Source: Tipula vernalis
Taxonomy: Eukaryota; Arthropoda; Insecta; Diptera; Tipulidae
DNA length: 64,000 nt
Assembly: GCA_958295665.1 (NCBI GenBank)
Contig: OY282560.1
Location: 39,908,590-39,972,589, forward strand
Reading direction: 5' to 3'
How positions within the stretch are numbered: the first letter of the stretch is position 1; each line of letters opens with the position of its first letter. Shown here piece by piece: positions 44,518-56,990 of this stretch. The notes under the pieces are model-generated. The model saw only the letters and a list, made by a program, of their open reading frames with translations, did not search any database and was not told the origin of the DNA. The translations under genes were made by a program, and so were the position numbers.

Positions 44518-46806
44518 ATTGAAATTGAAAGTGAAATAAAAAGTGAAATAAAAAGTGAAATAAAAAGTGAAATAAAAAGTGAAATAAAAAGTGAAATAAA
44601 AAGTGAAATTGAAAGTGAAATTGAAAGTGAAATTGAACGTGAAATTGAAAGTGAAATTGAAAGTGAAATTGAAATTGAAAGTGAAATTGAAAGTGAAATT
44701 GAAAGTGAAATTGAAAGTGAAATTGAAAGTGAAATTGAAAGTGAAATTGAAAGTGAAATAGAAAGTGAAATTGAAAGTGAAATTGAAAGTGAAATTGAAA
44801 TTGAAATTGAAAGTGAAATTGAATGTGAAATTGAAAGTGAAATTGAAAGTGAAATAAAAAGTGAAATAAAAAGTGAAATAAAAAGTGAAATAAAAAGTGA
44901 AATAAAAAGTGAAATAAAAAGTGAAATAAAAAGTGAAATAAAAAGTGAAATAAAAAGTGAAATAAAAAGTGAAATTGAAATTGAAATTGAAATTGAAATT
45001 GAAATTGAAATTGAAATTGAAATTGAAATTGAAATTGAAATTAAAAGTGAAATTGAAAGTGAAATTGAAAGTGAAATTAAAAGTGAAATTGAAAGTGAAA
45101 TTGAAAGTGAAATTGAAAGTGAAATTGAAAGTGAAATTGAAAGTGAAATTGAAAGTGAAATTGAAATTGAAATTGAAAGTGAAATTGAAAGTGAAAGTGA
45201 AATTGAAAGTGAAATTGAAAGTGAAATTGAAAGTGAAATTGAAATTGAAATTGAAAGTGAAATTGAAAGTGAAATTGATTGTGAAATTGAAAGTGAAATT
45301 GAAAGTGAAATTGAATGTGAAATTGAAAGTGAAATTGAAAGTGAAATTGAAAGTGAAATTGAAAGTGAAATTGAATGTGAAATTGAAAGTGAAATTGAAA
45401 GTGAAATTAAAAGTGAAATAAAAAGTGAAATAAAAAGTGAAATAAAAAGTGAAAAAAAAGTGAAATAAAAAGTGAAATAAAAAGTGAAATAAAAAGTGAA
45501 ATAAAAAGTGAAATAAAAAGTGAAATAAAATGTGAAATAAAATGTGAAATAAAAAGTGAAATTGAAATTGAAATTGAAATTGAAATTGAAATTGAAAATG
45601 AAATTGAAATTGAAATTGAAATTGAAATTGAAATTGAAATTGAAATTGAAATTGAAATTGAAACTGAAATTGAAATTGAAATTGAAATTGAAAGTGAAAT
45701 TGAAAGTGAAATTGAAATTGAAAGTGAAATTGAAAGTGAAAGTGAAAGTGAATGTGAAATTGAAAGTGAAATTAAAAGTGAAATTGATAGTGAAATTGAT
45801 AGTGAAATTGATAGTGAAATTGATAGTGAAATTGAAAGTGAAATTGAAATTGAAATTGAAATTGAAATTGAAATTGAAATTGAAATTGAAATTGAAATTG
45901 AAATTGAAATTGAAATTGAAATTGAAATTGAAATTGAAATTGAAATTGAAATTGAAATTGAAATTGAAATTGAAATTGAAATTGAAATTGAAATTGAAAG
46001 TGAAATTGAAAGTGAAATTGAAAGTGAAATTGAAAGTGAAATTGAAAGTGAAATTGAAAGTGAAATTGAAAGTGAAATTGAAAGTGAAATTGAAAGTGAA
46101 ATTGAAAGTGAAATTGAAAGTGAAATTGAAATTGAAATTGAAATTGAAATTGAAAGTGAAATTGAAAGTGAAATTGAAAGTGAAATTGAAAGTGAAATTG
46201 AAAGTGAAATTGAAAGTGAAATTGAAATTGAAATTGAAATTGAAAGTGAAATTGAAAGTGAAATTGAAAGTGAAATTGAAAGTGAAATTGAAAGTGAAAT
46301 TGAAAGTCAAATTGAAAGTGAAATTGAATGTGAAATTGAAAGTGAAATTGAATGTGAAATTGAAAGTGAAATTGAAATTGAAATTGAAATTGAAATTGAA
46401 ATTGAAATTGAAATTGAAATTGAAATTGAAATTGAAATTGAAATTGAAATTGAAATTGAAATTGAAATTGAAATTGAAATTGAAATTGAAATTGAAATTG
46501 AAATTGAAATTGAAATTGAAATTGAAATTGAAATTGAAATTGAAATTGAAATTGAAATTGAAATTGAAATTGAAATTGAAATTGAAATTGAAATTGAAAT
46601 TGAAATTGAAATTGAAATTGAAATTGAAATTGAAATTAAAATTGAAATTGAAATTGAAAGTGAAATTGAAATTGAAATTGAAATTGAAATTGAAATTGAA
46701 ATTGAAATTGAAATTGAAATTGAAATTGAAATTGAAATTGAAATTGAAATTGAAATTGAAATTGAAATTGCAAGTGAAATTGAAATTGAAATTGAAATTG
46801 AAATTA
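44518..46806. repeat. GAAATT/GAAAGT hexamer array (unit B, 2.29 kb)
   Basis: Same family as 39209-40648 but about 850 bp longer. Distinct homogenised blocks are visible: GAAATAAAAAGT (about 44533-44608, 44851-44970 and 45416-45555), GAAAGTGAAATT, short GATAGT and GAATGT patches, and pure GAAATT runs (about 45845-45995 and 46373-46770). A 637-codon minus frame and a 418-codon plus frame overlap here. Both are repeat artefacts. Confidence 0.97.
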
Positions 46807-48556
46807 AATTAAAAATTTTAAAAAATAAAAATAAAACTCAAAATACACGGGCTGTCGCCCTTACTTTTTAGCAGAGTGGCAATGACAATGCAAAAAAACA
46901 AAACACTTTAGAAAAATTTATTCTTTATGCATAGAAAAGAAAGCGTAAAACAACCGTTTTAAAAATACGTTGCTTGTAGTTTGTTGCTCGACCAAGACTT
47001 CCCGAGATCAACAACTGTGCGAGAGCAACAAAATGCTTGACAAGGTACACATACACATACACACACTAAAAAATTTAAAATTATAATTAAAATTACTTCT
47101 TTTGAAAAATATGACGTTTTGATAATTAATTTAATGTTAAAGTGAATTTATTTCTACTGCATCCCAATCTAATGTTAGAATATAGTTTAGAAAATATTTG
47201 TAATTATGTTTTGACAGCGAAAATGTTTCGAACATGTATTCTGGCCAACGATCGATTGCCAATTAAGTTAAAACGTGTTAAAAATTCAGCTAAAATAAGT
47301 TATCATTGCTCACAGTCAACAAATTCATTTAATAACTAACAACACACGTTACATAAGAACGTTTATTATCGCTAGATAAATTTTTTTTTAATTTAACTTT
47401 TTTTACATCCCCGATACAATATACAAGATAAAAAATCATAAAAGTTGGATAACATTTAATTATTTTTAGATCACACAAAAAAAAAATCGAAACTACTTGT
47501 ATACTTGAAATGTTTTCTATACCATTCGAAACTCTCGTACGTGCAGGAATGAATATACATAAATTTGATTTTTAATTAAATAGTGAACAAAATTTAATTA
47601 ACTGAAAGTTTTAAAATACAAAAAAAAACAAAAAAAAACTGGAAAAAATTTAAAATACAAAAACGGTTTAAATACAAAGCTCAAGCTAAAAAACGATTCA
47701 CATTTAGTCTTACAGCTTTTACATATAAGGAAACATTTTTTGTATCGTTTCCTTTCTTAAAATTACGAATTAACCAATAAAAAACAACACACCACACACA
47801 AAAATTTGGGGGAAAAAGAATTTGTTTGCATTTTTTCTTAGTGCTTTTTACCTTTTTTCATGCCATCGCGTCTTTAATCAATTTTATATCATTCTTATGT
47901 GATGACGTAATCGTACATACATTATTAATGTAAATTTAAAGCTGTTCTCGTTGCCTTATTTATATACTTCTACCTAAATAATTTATGGAATGTACATATT
48001 TACGTAATAAACGCAGTGTAAAGGTGGAAAGATCAAAAATTTAATAAAATTCGAATCGCCTTTATGAAATTTCAGAAATCGATGGCTTGTCTGTTTAAAA
48101 ATGTTGACCTAATTTAACAATGCTGCCTAATTTAAAAAATATTTGTTCGGATTATAATCACTTTATGCTATCAAGCTATTATCAACAGTCACAAAGAATT
48201 ACTTACTAAGTACAATCATTATAAAAGGTCGGACCTTATTGTCACCAATCAATTTTAAACCAAATAAGCTGGTAATTTGCCTTTAAACGTATTATTTTTA
48301 AGTAATAAATTCTCATGATAATAAAAGTCGTATACAAAACTTAATGGCAAATTACTATGGGGCGGCCGTTAATGTAATATGACACTATTACGGCGGAGGA
48401 GCTTAGTGAGATAGGCAGTCGAAGATATAAAAAAATGAAATGAAGGAGGTGGGATTCTATCAGAATGAGCGAGGCGAGCTGCTGAAACACTGAGTAAAGA
48501 AATGTGAAATTTATTGGGCTTCCACAATAGATAGTCCCAGAATTCTATACTTGGAT
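46807..48556. other. Distal part of unit B, no gene seen
   Basis: Counterpart of 40649-42368 with about 99% identity and a 26-bp insertion near 48217. Small frames here are unsupported. Confidence 0.5.
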
Positions 48557-49210
48557 CGTACCGTTCAGCAATTAATGTGATCATAGTTTCATTCCACTTT
48601 ACACGCTCAACAATAATTACCAGTAATTATGTGCCTCACTATATTATGTGTATATTCTGTTTAATACAGATTTCTGTAAAGAAATCCGCTTTTCCGGAAA
48701 GAAGCGAAAAATTCATTTGTATAGTTAAACCAGACAAAATCTCTCGAACTACTTTCATACTTTCGAAGACAAATAATCATATAACTTTATTTTGTAACGG
48801 TCGACGGTGATTTTTGAACAAATTTCGTACCACCGTTAACAGACCCATTAATTAACATTCTCGATAGCAGCAAGTTTGCCGGCTGCTTTCCACAAAATAC
48901 CGAAAAAGTAAATTAACACATCATTCTCAGTGCATGTCTGTCACAGTGGAACACGATTTCGACGAACTTCGACATCATTTTCATCCAACATTTTAAGCGT
49001 GCGCAATACATGATAGTCCGACCCATGTCCAATATAATGGTTCCCAAATACGAATTGAGTGAATATATTCATCCCAATTAGAGTGATCTTGACGTACATA
49101 TGAACATACCATACGTGGTATGTATACCAGATAAAATGGATCTGTTTAGTCGTTCAGATGTATTTAATTGAGGTGAGTACTTCGGAGTTACAACTTGCTT
49201 CACACCAAAC
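48557..49210. repeat. Segmental duplication, partial unit C (654 bp)
   Basis: Third direct copy of the start of the unit. Identity with units A and B stops at CTTCACACCAAACT near 49210, where antisense gypsy integrase sequence begins. Shared substitutions (CAGCAATTAATG) place C closer to B at the start, while GGATCTGTTT agrees with A. Confidence 0.95.
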
Positions 49211-50860
49211 TGTACTAAGAAATCTGAGAAATAGTTGGAGCAAAACTATTTCCTGTTGTCACTCAAAATATCTTCTGGGATTTAAAATACGTAGAACTAA
49301 CTAGTCTCGATGCAAATGCATCTCGCGTAGGCTCAAGAAAAGCAAACCGTGAATACTGATTCAATACTACAAACAAATAAGTATTACCTTGTTTGGATCT
49401 CTGATATGGTCCAAGAAAATCTATGTAGAGTATTTGTCACACCCGAGAAATTGAAATATAATTTTAAATGCAATTTACGGGCTTATACACAGATTTCACA
49501 TTGAGATACAAAATCATTTACGTCCCAAATGAACTGATGTAGGTTGGCAAAGTGCATTTATTTTACTTGATTGGATCATACCACGCCGTAAAATTAACTT
49601 CCTTTGAGGGATATCCGATGATAAAGGCTCGCTGTATATATTTTCCAGTTTAACTCTTTAAGCCCGATTGTCGACTATTTTCATATTGGAATCCAAATCA
49701 ATAGGAATTCCACCATCAGCATTAACGTTTATAAAATCAATTTCATCCATATATTGCCGGGAAAGGGTATCTGGTACTATTATATGTTTTCCCTGCCCTT
49801 TTTATATTCGATTTTAAAGTTAAAACTATGTAATTGCAGGCTCCAACAAGCAAGCCTACCTGTCTACTCTCTTTGAGTCATGAAACCATTTAAGACTTGT
49901 ATGATCAATAATGATCGCCTGAATTTCTTTATGCTCAACACGGCCGGAAAGCACCCGCGGGCCGCGTTGCGCTTCTATAAAATAAAGGCAATTGGTTGTT
50001 CTTCGAGACTGTCAGATTTCGGAGGCATCGCATTTTATATAAAACAGTAACAGACGCGTGCAGTCCTGGGTACAATTCTATGTTACAATTTTAAACGTTC
50101 AAAGATTGATTTTGTGTTCGCATCCCAAACAAACTTCTTACTCTTTTTAATAAATTCGTAAGAGGTGCCGCAATTTCGGAATAGCGGAAGTAATCACCAA
50201 ACATCCCAGAAACTTTGGTTTGCACTTTTTATCAATACCGCTAAAGGTCTCGAAAGTAAACAAAAACCTGAGAGTGTAGTTCGTACGGTATTGGGGTATA
50301 ACTTTATACATCAACCTTTAGGTCGTCTGAGGTGTATTACAAAGTTCGAAAGGCATAATTTTAGATTGATACAATGAGCCATCTGGGACAGCAAAGGCGG
50401 TTTTATTCCTTGTTCTATCAGCTAATGGTATTTGCTAAAAGGCGTCTTTCAAATCAAGTGTGGTAATCACTCGAGTTTTGCCAAGACGACTCAGACAACT
50501 CCCATCGATGAGAAGTAGAGGGTAGGCATCCTCTACTGTTACTTCATTCAATTTCCGTGCATCGAGACACAATGGAACTTTGCTGTTTGGTTTGCGCATA
50601 ACAGCGATGAAAGAGCTCAATGAACTACAACTCTCTTTGATTACTCCCACGGCAGGTGATCTGGCGTAATACCTCTGTTTAATGGGCTTTGACAGGTCAA
50701 CATTAATTTCATGTTTAACAAGGTGTGTCCGCCCCAATCCTAGTACTGCGGACGAAGGAAATTTTTGAATAAACATCTAACATGGATTTTTGTTCAATTT
50801 TCAGTTTTTCAACAATTTCCTCGCACCACTCACCCGATCCTATTTGTCACTCATTTTTGC
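49211..50860 (-). mobile_element. Degenerate Ty3/gypsy pol fragment
   Basis: Read on the minus strand from 50860 downwards, pol modules come in normal order. The RT start is at 50435-50776 (LGLGRTHLVKHEINVDLSKP, RKPNSKVPLCLDARKLNEVT, GKTRVITTLDLKDAF), continuing past a stop into PLADRTRNKTAFAVPDGSLYQ. EIAAPLTNLL follows near 50150. RNase H is near 49800-49950 (KEIQAIIIDHTSLKWF, LHSFNFKIEYKKGRENI, VPDTLSRQYMDE). An integrase zinc region and core lie near 49300-49520 (LYIDFLGPYQRSKQGNTYLF). Stops and deletions are frequent and the integrase is cut at 49211 by the duplication boundary. No LTRs were found. Confidence 0.8.
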
Positions 50861-53040
50861 GTTTTCTAAAAGTGTTACAAGTCGCAGTAAATTATTACCT
50901 GGAGTTTAAGTGGCATTCCTTGGTTGGTCATCGGAAAATTGAACACCTTGCCTACGGGATTGAAAAAGGTATTATGCCCAAAACTTGCGAACAAATCGAT
51001 TCATAATTCCAACTTTGGAATAACTGAAATATGAACTGTAGGGTATGCTCAATATGATAATTTTTGACCTCCTAATTTCAATAACCAATAATGATTATGG
51101 AAGATACGAAAGTTTTAGTATTGTGTAGTAAATAATTGTAGCTTGTTAGATAATCTTAGTCATGCAAAATCGCCAGGATTCTTAGAGAGATTAAACCACT
51201 AAAAAACCTAAGCATCCTGATAACTTTCCACTACTTACGCTATAGTCATTTCAACATTTTCATGAGTAATAACAGCAGATGGGCGTCTTAACCGCTTATC
51301 GGCTTCATACGATGCCCAACCAGTTTAAAATACATCGTGGATTTAAATTGACGACATTAATTTTCATTTATTGTAGCTCCTTTAATTTAAAGATAACTTA
51401 CATAACATTGTATCGAGCTGAATTATCAGAACGTCAAATTATTAGAATATCGGCATGCGTCTCTCACCTGCAAAGATAAATTAAATAAAAAGAAACATTA
51501 AATATAAACACATTTACATTCAATTGATGACATAAATTTGTCTTACTTATATATGCCTAACAGACATAGGTCTATAACTTTAATAGAATTTCACACCAAA
51601 ATAATTTATATTTTGCCACCATTAAAATACCAATTAAATTAAAATCCCGGGCACGCATCAATTGTCATGTATACAATTTTTATTTAATTTACAACAAGTG
51701 AATGTTTAATGGCAGCATGATCAACACTTTTAACTGCGTCACGTACAGTTAACCAGTTTTTCTGATTATTTATCGTAATTTACAATATCGTTGAAACGAT
51801 AATCCCAACGAAAAAATGTGCAAATGCATTTTATTATTACAGAACCTCAATTTATATAACCAAAAATCAATATATTTAAACTAACTTTTTTGACATAAAA
51901 TCGATTTACGCAATACAAATAGACTAATCGCAATTACTTTGGTCGACAATCTTAGCAAGGTCAACTATTATAATATAAACCGTGCACGCACATCCTTGAT
52001 CAATAAAATTTTTGAACAAGTATGACCTAAAACATTAAAATGTAACAGTAAATATATTTCGAATATTTTAGCACGATCTGACCGATTTCAATTAAATATA
52101 TTTCAATTAACCCCTGCATACTCAAATAATCAAAGTCGGACAATTTCATTAATGACAGGTGTGGCTTTTCTATGCGGACATACCAATTTGAATGAAATAA
52201 ATATTCTGTTTTTATTACATTGTAATGACCGTATCATATATTTACCTGTATCAGCACAATATCAAAAGAATGAGAAATTTAGTGATTATATGGACAGGTG
52301 GGAATAGTTCATATACCAGAATGTATACAAAATTTTTGGATATAAAATGTATTCATGAAATTACCATTAAATGAGTATTAAAAAAATTAATTTATTTTTT
52401 AAGCTCTAAATTAGCTTAGAGTAATCATATGGCGTAATCACATGTGTTTCATTAATTTGGTCGATTTAGATTGAATTCAACAAGGGTGACAAATTAAGGT
52501 GCGTCTAAAAATTTGATTACGATAATTTTCCCGAAACTATTAAGAATTTAATTCATTATTATGCAAATAACTCTCGATATTCGTAATTAATATGTGCAAT
52601 TGCCTGGTGGACACATAGGCAAAAACTGATGAAAAATTTCTTAACCAAATATCGCAAATATTCAAATACATATTTGAGAATACAATTCTTACATCTTTTA
52701 ACTTATCGAAATGTATAGTTACACGATTATTACATTGGCAGTATTTTTATTTTCGATGCTTCGTTTATTAATACTTCATAGTAACAGTAATTTAGTTAAT
52801 GTTTTCCTAAAATTGTAAAAGAATTTAAACTAGTTTTGAACTGATAAGCAAGCCTACGATTAAGAAAAAAATAATCCTTGTGTTCAAATCAAATCTCATT
52901 TATTAGTGGCTCTCTAACTAAGTGACTTAAAGGGACAATGTAGATTTTAATTACTGCGTTCGCAGGAACAGCAAATCTCCAGCGTTATTTTTAAATATTT
53001 TAACATAAAATTGGCTCGACAAATATATATTTACAGTATA
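50861..53040. other. AT-rich non-coding stretch
   Basis: No recognised gene or RNA. The 66-codon frame at 51279-51479 and the 74-codon frame at 50782-51006 have no family resemblance. Confidence 0.45.
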
Positions 53041-53099
53041 TGTACGTAAATACTATCATAAATATTGCATAAGGCTTGCTAATCAGCAGTCATTCTTTC

Positions 53100-54180
53100 T
53101 GGATTCGTGAATTAAACATTATTATTCCTTATTCCCCGCTCTCCATTTCCCAATTGCCCATTCTCGATTCTCGATTAAATCGGAAAAAATTTCAAAATTT
53201 AAAAAATTTTAAGAATTTGAAAATTTTGTAAAATTTAAATAATTTTAAAAAATTACCGATCCTAAAAAATTTGAAAATTCTAAAAATTAAAAGAATTTTT
53301 TGGGGAAATTTAAAAAATTTAAATTTTATTTAAAATGTTCATGACAAATTTTTAAAGTTTATTTTAAAAGAATTAATGAATTTAACGAACTTGGAATATT
53401 GAGTCATTTAAACAAGTTTGAATATTAAAAATTTAATAAATATTTTTGAGAATTTAAAGAATTTAATGTACCTAGAAAATTTTAAAAATTTGTAAAAGTT
53501 AAAGAATTTATTGTTAAGTTAAAAATGTAATAATATTAAACAATTTAAAATTTTAGAAAATTTAAAACATTTAAACATAGCAAGTATTTATAAAATTTAA
53601 AGAACATTTTAGAAAATTAAAAAACTTTTAATAAATTTAATGTAATTGGACAATTTGAAAAAAATTAAAAAATGATTGAGAATTTAGGAATTTTAAATAT
53701 TTGAGAATTTATAGAATTTAATATTAAAGCATTAAATAAATTTATTAAATTAATTAAGGCTTATTATATTCAAAGAATTTAGAGTTTAAGTTATTTGAAG
53801 AGTTTAAAGAAATTTATAATGTTAAATCTTCACAAAAATGGAATTTGAGGAATAACAATATAAAAAATTTGAAGAATTTCACGCCTTTTAAAAGTTTGCA
53901 AAATTTCAAGAATTTAAAGAATTTAAATAATTAACTAATGTCAAGTTATTAAACAATTTAAAAAAATAAAAATTTAAAAATTTTACTTAATATTTCAGAG
54001 AAATAGAAAAGAAGAAAGAATTTAAAAAATTTACAGAATTTAAGAAGTTTGTTAGAAAATTAAAATTATTTAGAGATTTCAAAAATTTTACAGAATTTAA
54101 CAATTTTAAGAGCTTTTAAAAAATTGAAGGATTTTAAATATTTAGATTATTGGAAGAATTTACAGATACTATTACAGAAT
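53100..54180. repeat. AT-rich AATTTAAAGAATTTAAA-type degenerate block, copy 1
   Basis: A CT-rich leader (TTCCCCGCTCTCCATTTCCCAATTGCCCATTCTCGATTC, in pieces, about 53128-53172) is followed by about 1 kb of variants of AAAATTTAAAGAATTTAAAA with no fixed period. The same leader plus tail arrangement recurs at about 57470-58600, so this is a dispersed repeat family. Confidence 0.65.
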
Positions 54181-54721
54181 TGTTACTGATTATCTTAAAT
54201 TATACTAAATTATCCAAGTACAAGTTTTTGCGGGCAATCTAGACGAATTATTCAAGTACCCGAAAATATTCAAGATTTCTGTTGGATGATTACTTTGGTA
54301 TTAAATCACAGTCATTTGATGTAGAACGATCGAGTGACGATTAAATAGGGCGATATAAAATTGATCATTAATTTGTGCGAATTAGTGATTATGTAAAATA
54401 ATTTTGGAAATTTTAGTTGTGTTATAAATTCAAGTAATATTTTATTGACAATCGGATAATTCGAACGAACATTAATTGACAAGGCAAAACCACAACAATA
54501 TTAAAAAATTTCAAATTTTATGGAATATCAAATAATTAGACAAATTGAAAAATTAATAAACTTTGAATATTTTAGAGGAACTGACAATTCCAAAAACATA
54601 AATTTTTGTTGACACTTTTAAAGAATTAAAAATTTAAATAGTTTAGAGAGCCAAACGAAATTGTTACATGTTTGTATGCTAATGTCTTATCGTAAATAAT
54701 AATAAGTAGAAAAACAAGGCA
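54181..54721. other. Non-coding 3' flank of the BTB gene
   Basis: AT-rich, with nothing recognised. Confidence 0.4.
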
Positions 54722-54727
54722 TTTATT
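54722..54727 (-). terminator. Candidate polyadenylation signal AATAAA
   Basis: AATAAA on the minus strand, about 65 nt past the stop of the BTB gene at 54792. Confidence 0.5.
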
Positions 54728-54791
54728 TGTTTAGAAGTTGACACTATATTTGACTACTTTAGATGAAGACGCCTATTAACACCTTACATTT

Positions 54792-56009
54792 TTAGTCTTT
54801 CGGCAATTTGACAAATATTTCAAATAAATTATCCCCAACATCTGTAAGCGTGATTAATTCTGGTCCAGTAATAATACATTTAATATTCGGTTTACGGCAA
54901 CAAACTTGAGAATGATTTAAATATTTGCTATCAATCGTGTAATCAACATCTGGTTTAAGTTTTATTGATTCGCCTAAACTAAATAAGTTCATATATCCGA
55001 ATTCACCATCCTCTAAAAATTTCAAACGAAAATCTTCTTTTACACCTGTTGTACGATTTTTTTCAGAAATGAGTATTTCACAATTATTAAAAGCATAGCC
55101 ATATCTTAAACCAATTAAGATTAAATTATTCGAAACTGTAAATTTGGTTGAAAATTGTTTGGTAATGTCACTTGATACTACTTCAACTGAGTCTACATAT
55201 TGGAAACGAGGATTAGCATTCCATTTTTGATTTTTGTATTGTGGTCCAAGAATAATTTGTTGGCAAACTGTTGAAATATCTTCGGATGTTAATAAATCTG
55301 GTTGGTTTTCTGTACAGAGACGAAATTCGTCGGGAGTCATTATTGGAAATCGAATTAGCCGCAATAATTTATCGAAAAATGATCGTCGTTGTGATAATGG
55401 TATTTTGTTTGTTGCACAAGATCTATCCATCCATCGAACCAATACATTAAAGAGTTTGACTTCGGTTATTTTAGGAGGAATTTTGTTAGATTTCAAAATT
55501 TTCTCCATTGCATTTGAATAAATAACAACAAAATAGTTCAAATTTACAACTAAATCCAGTTGAGTAATTACAAAATAAAATGACAAATGACTTATTAATT
55601 TAGATTTAATTACCGTACCGAATTCAAAATATTTTAAATCGTTTTCTAAACCACACACCATATTCATTATTATATTCTCTAGTTTCAAAATTTTATATCG
55701 GACTGCCAATTTTAAAATTTCACATCTCAATGACTCTTCCGTGTCAAATTGATCGGTGTAAATAAAACGTAGAAATTCATGAAATGCTTTATAAGTGGTA
55801 TTCTCGATTGGTATTGGTTTGTTCTCGCCCAAATTATCTTTAAATTGCTCACGAAACACAATACTTCGTTTCATGAGCTCCCATGAATGGGCGAATAGAA
55901 CTTTTCCTTCGACATGGAATTGTTTATCTGACATGAATTCATTGTTAAACAGTTGTTTGGTTATTTCTTCCATCGTCAGATCAGGTGAATTATTAATGTC
56001 GACGCCCAT
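54792..56009 (-). CDS. BTB-BACK-PHR-like protein
   Basis: The 405-codon frame begins MGVDINNSPDLTMEE. A BTB domain spans about 20-120 (FHVEGKVLFAHSWELM, FREQF, FHEFLRFIYTDQF). A BACK region follows (ITEVKLFNVLVRWMDRSC at about 181-198; LLRLIRFPIMTPDEF at about 215-229). A C-terminal beta-rich region of about 270-403 resembles the PHR domain of BTBD1/2/3/6 relatives. Such proteins are commonly substrate adaptors of Cullin-3 ubiquitin ligases. BACK is unusually short after ILKSNK, lacking about 20 residues of the usual helices. Residues about 131-153 (TVIKSKLISHLSFYFVI) look out of place and coincide with a possible 69-nt intron (55618-55550, GTACGG...GGATTTAG) whose removal keeps frame and gives 382 residues. 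It has no neighbours of related function. Confidence 0.8.
   Translation of the reverse strand: MGVDINNSPDLTMEEITKQLFNNEFMSDKQFHVEGKVLFAHSWELMKRSIVFREQFKDNLGENKPIPIENTTYKAFHEFLRFIYTDQFDTEESLRCEILKLAVRYKILKLENIIMNMVCGLENDLKYFEFGTVIKSKLISHLSFYFVITQLDLVVNLNYFVVIYSNAMEKILKSNKIPPKITEVKLFNVLVRWMDRSCATNKIPLSQRRSFFDKLLRLIRFPIMTPDEFRLCTENQPDLLTSEDISTVCQQIILGPQYKNQKWNANPRFQYVDSVEVVSSDITKQFSTKFTVSNNLILIGLRYGYAFNNCEILISEKNRTTGVKEDFRLKFLEDGEFGYMNLFSLGESIKLKPDVDYTIDSKYLNHSQVCCRKPNIKCIITGPELITLTDVGDNLFEIFVKLPKD
55550..55618 (-). other. Possible 69-nt in-frame intron in the BTB gene
   Basis: On the minus strand GTACGG...CTGGATTTAG is bounded by GT and AG, is a multiple of three and has a T-rich centre. It encodes a hydrophobic insert not expected between FEFG and the next BACK helix. 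The alternative donor GTAATT five bases later would shift the frame into a stop. Whether it is spliced is undecided. Confidence 0.4.
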
Positions 56010-56990
56010 TTTTTTTTCTTAAGCACTTTATTTGCCGATTTTAAGTACAGCGAACTGGTTTACATGCAACGTTTAAGTAGATACAAAATAAAATTTCAAT
56101 ATTATCTTGTTCGTTTTGTTACATCACAAAATGTATATAAATAATTAATAGTTCTAGGAATAAAACTATGTACATACTAATGCGATAAGTGTCAGGGGTT
56201 TTGAACCATTAAAACGGCTTAATTATAACATTCTTTTTGTGTGACAAATTGGAGAGATTTTAGTAGTAAATATAACAGAAAGTATTTAAATTATGCGAGT
56301 TGCCAGACATTTTCAAGAGTATAGTATCCTAAAATCGTTACTTCGTGAAGTCTATGAAATGTTCAGAATGATTGAGGAAGAGTCAAAAATTATCGAATAA
56401 ATACAATAATTACCAACCAATTCACTGCTTTCAGTAAAATTATTTATTACGTTATTTTAATAAACTTTACACTCCCAAAAAAGCGATTTTTCGAAGCAAT
56501 TGCTTCTCAGCACCGTATCACCCAATCAGCTTCGATTTCGAGAGATCTGTTCATAACTTTTCGAACTAAAACGTTACCACTCAATTTAGAAATCAAGACC
56601 GAAAGGCCAAAGTGTCTTCATGTCTCAAGATTTGTTCTGTAATACGTCAGAAGATATTATCACAAGCAGATATGGCTAAAGTATTTTTTGGAACGCCGTT
56701 ACTTTAAAATGGCTACAATTATTCTTATAAGCTGGAAGTTAAATGTGTAAATATGTGTCCTGTTATTATTTTTCGTTTTTGAAATACAATTGTAAATTTT
56801 ATTTGGAAATAAAGGTTAAATCTTTCAGTAGCACCAGTTTGCATTTTATTCAAAGAAAAATCTTTAAGAGTTTATTGGAATACCCTTTAGTTATGCACCA
56901 AGAGAAACGACTTTTATTCTTACATAACAACGTATATTCTTAAACCTATACTTTAAAAACTTAAATCTTAAAACAAAATTAAACAAATTG
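56010..56990. other. Upstream region of the BTB gene, no gene seen
   Basis: Likely contains the promoter and 5' UTR of the BTB gene, but no core promoter motif could be assigned with confidence. The frame at 56743-56943 is unsupported. Confidence 0.4.

Larger units (their letters stand above)
42369..48556. repeat. Segmental duplication, unit B (6,188 bp)
   Basis: Tandem direct copy of unit A. The 891-bp length difference is accounted for by about 849 bp of extra hexamer array, a 13-bp insertion near 43607, a 26-bp insertion near 48217 (with AAGGTCGGACCTT), 4 bp (GGAT) at the junction and a 1-bp deletion. Elsewhere only scattered single-base differences were noticed. Confidence 0.95.

Noticed and set aside
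44397..46310. 637-codon minus-strand frame rich in Asn/Phe/Thr and Ser/Leu/Ile
   Set aside because: It is the reverse reading of the hexamer array: period six keeps all frames stop-free, composition is purely repetitive, and the same array in unit A gives different, shorter frames.
45556..46812. 418-codon Lys/Leu/Val frame (and similar frames at 39258-39479, 39858-40190, 40194-40652 and 44969-45421)
   Set aside because: Direct translation of GAAATT/GAAAGT repeats. Frame boundaries shift with array variants and there is no conserved start or domain.
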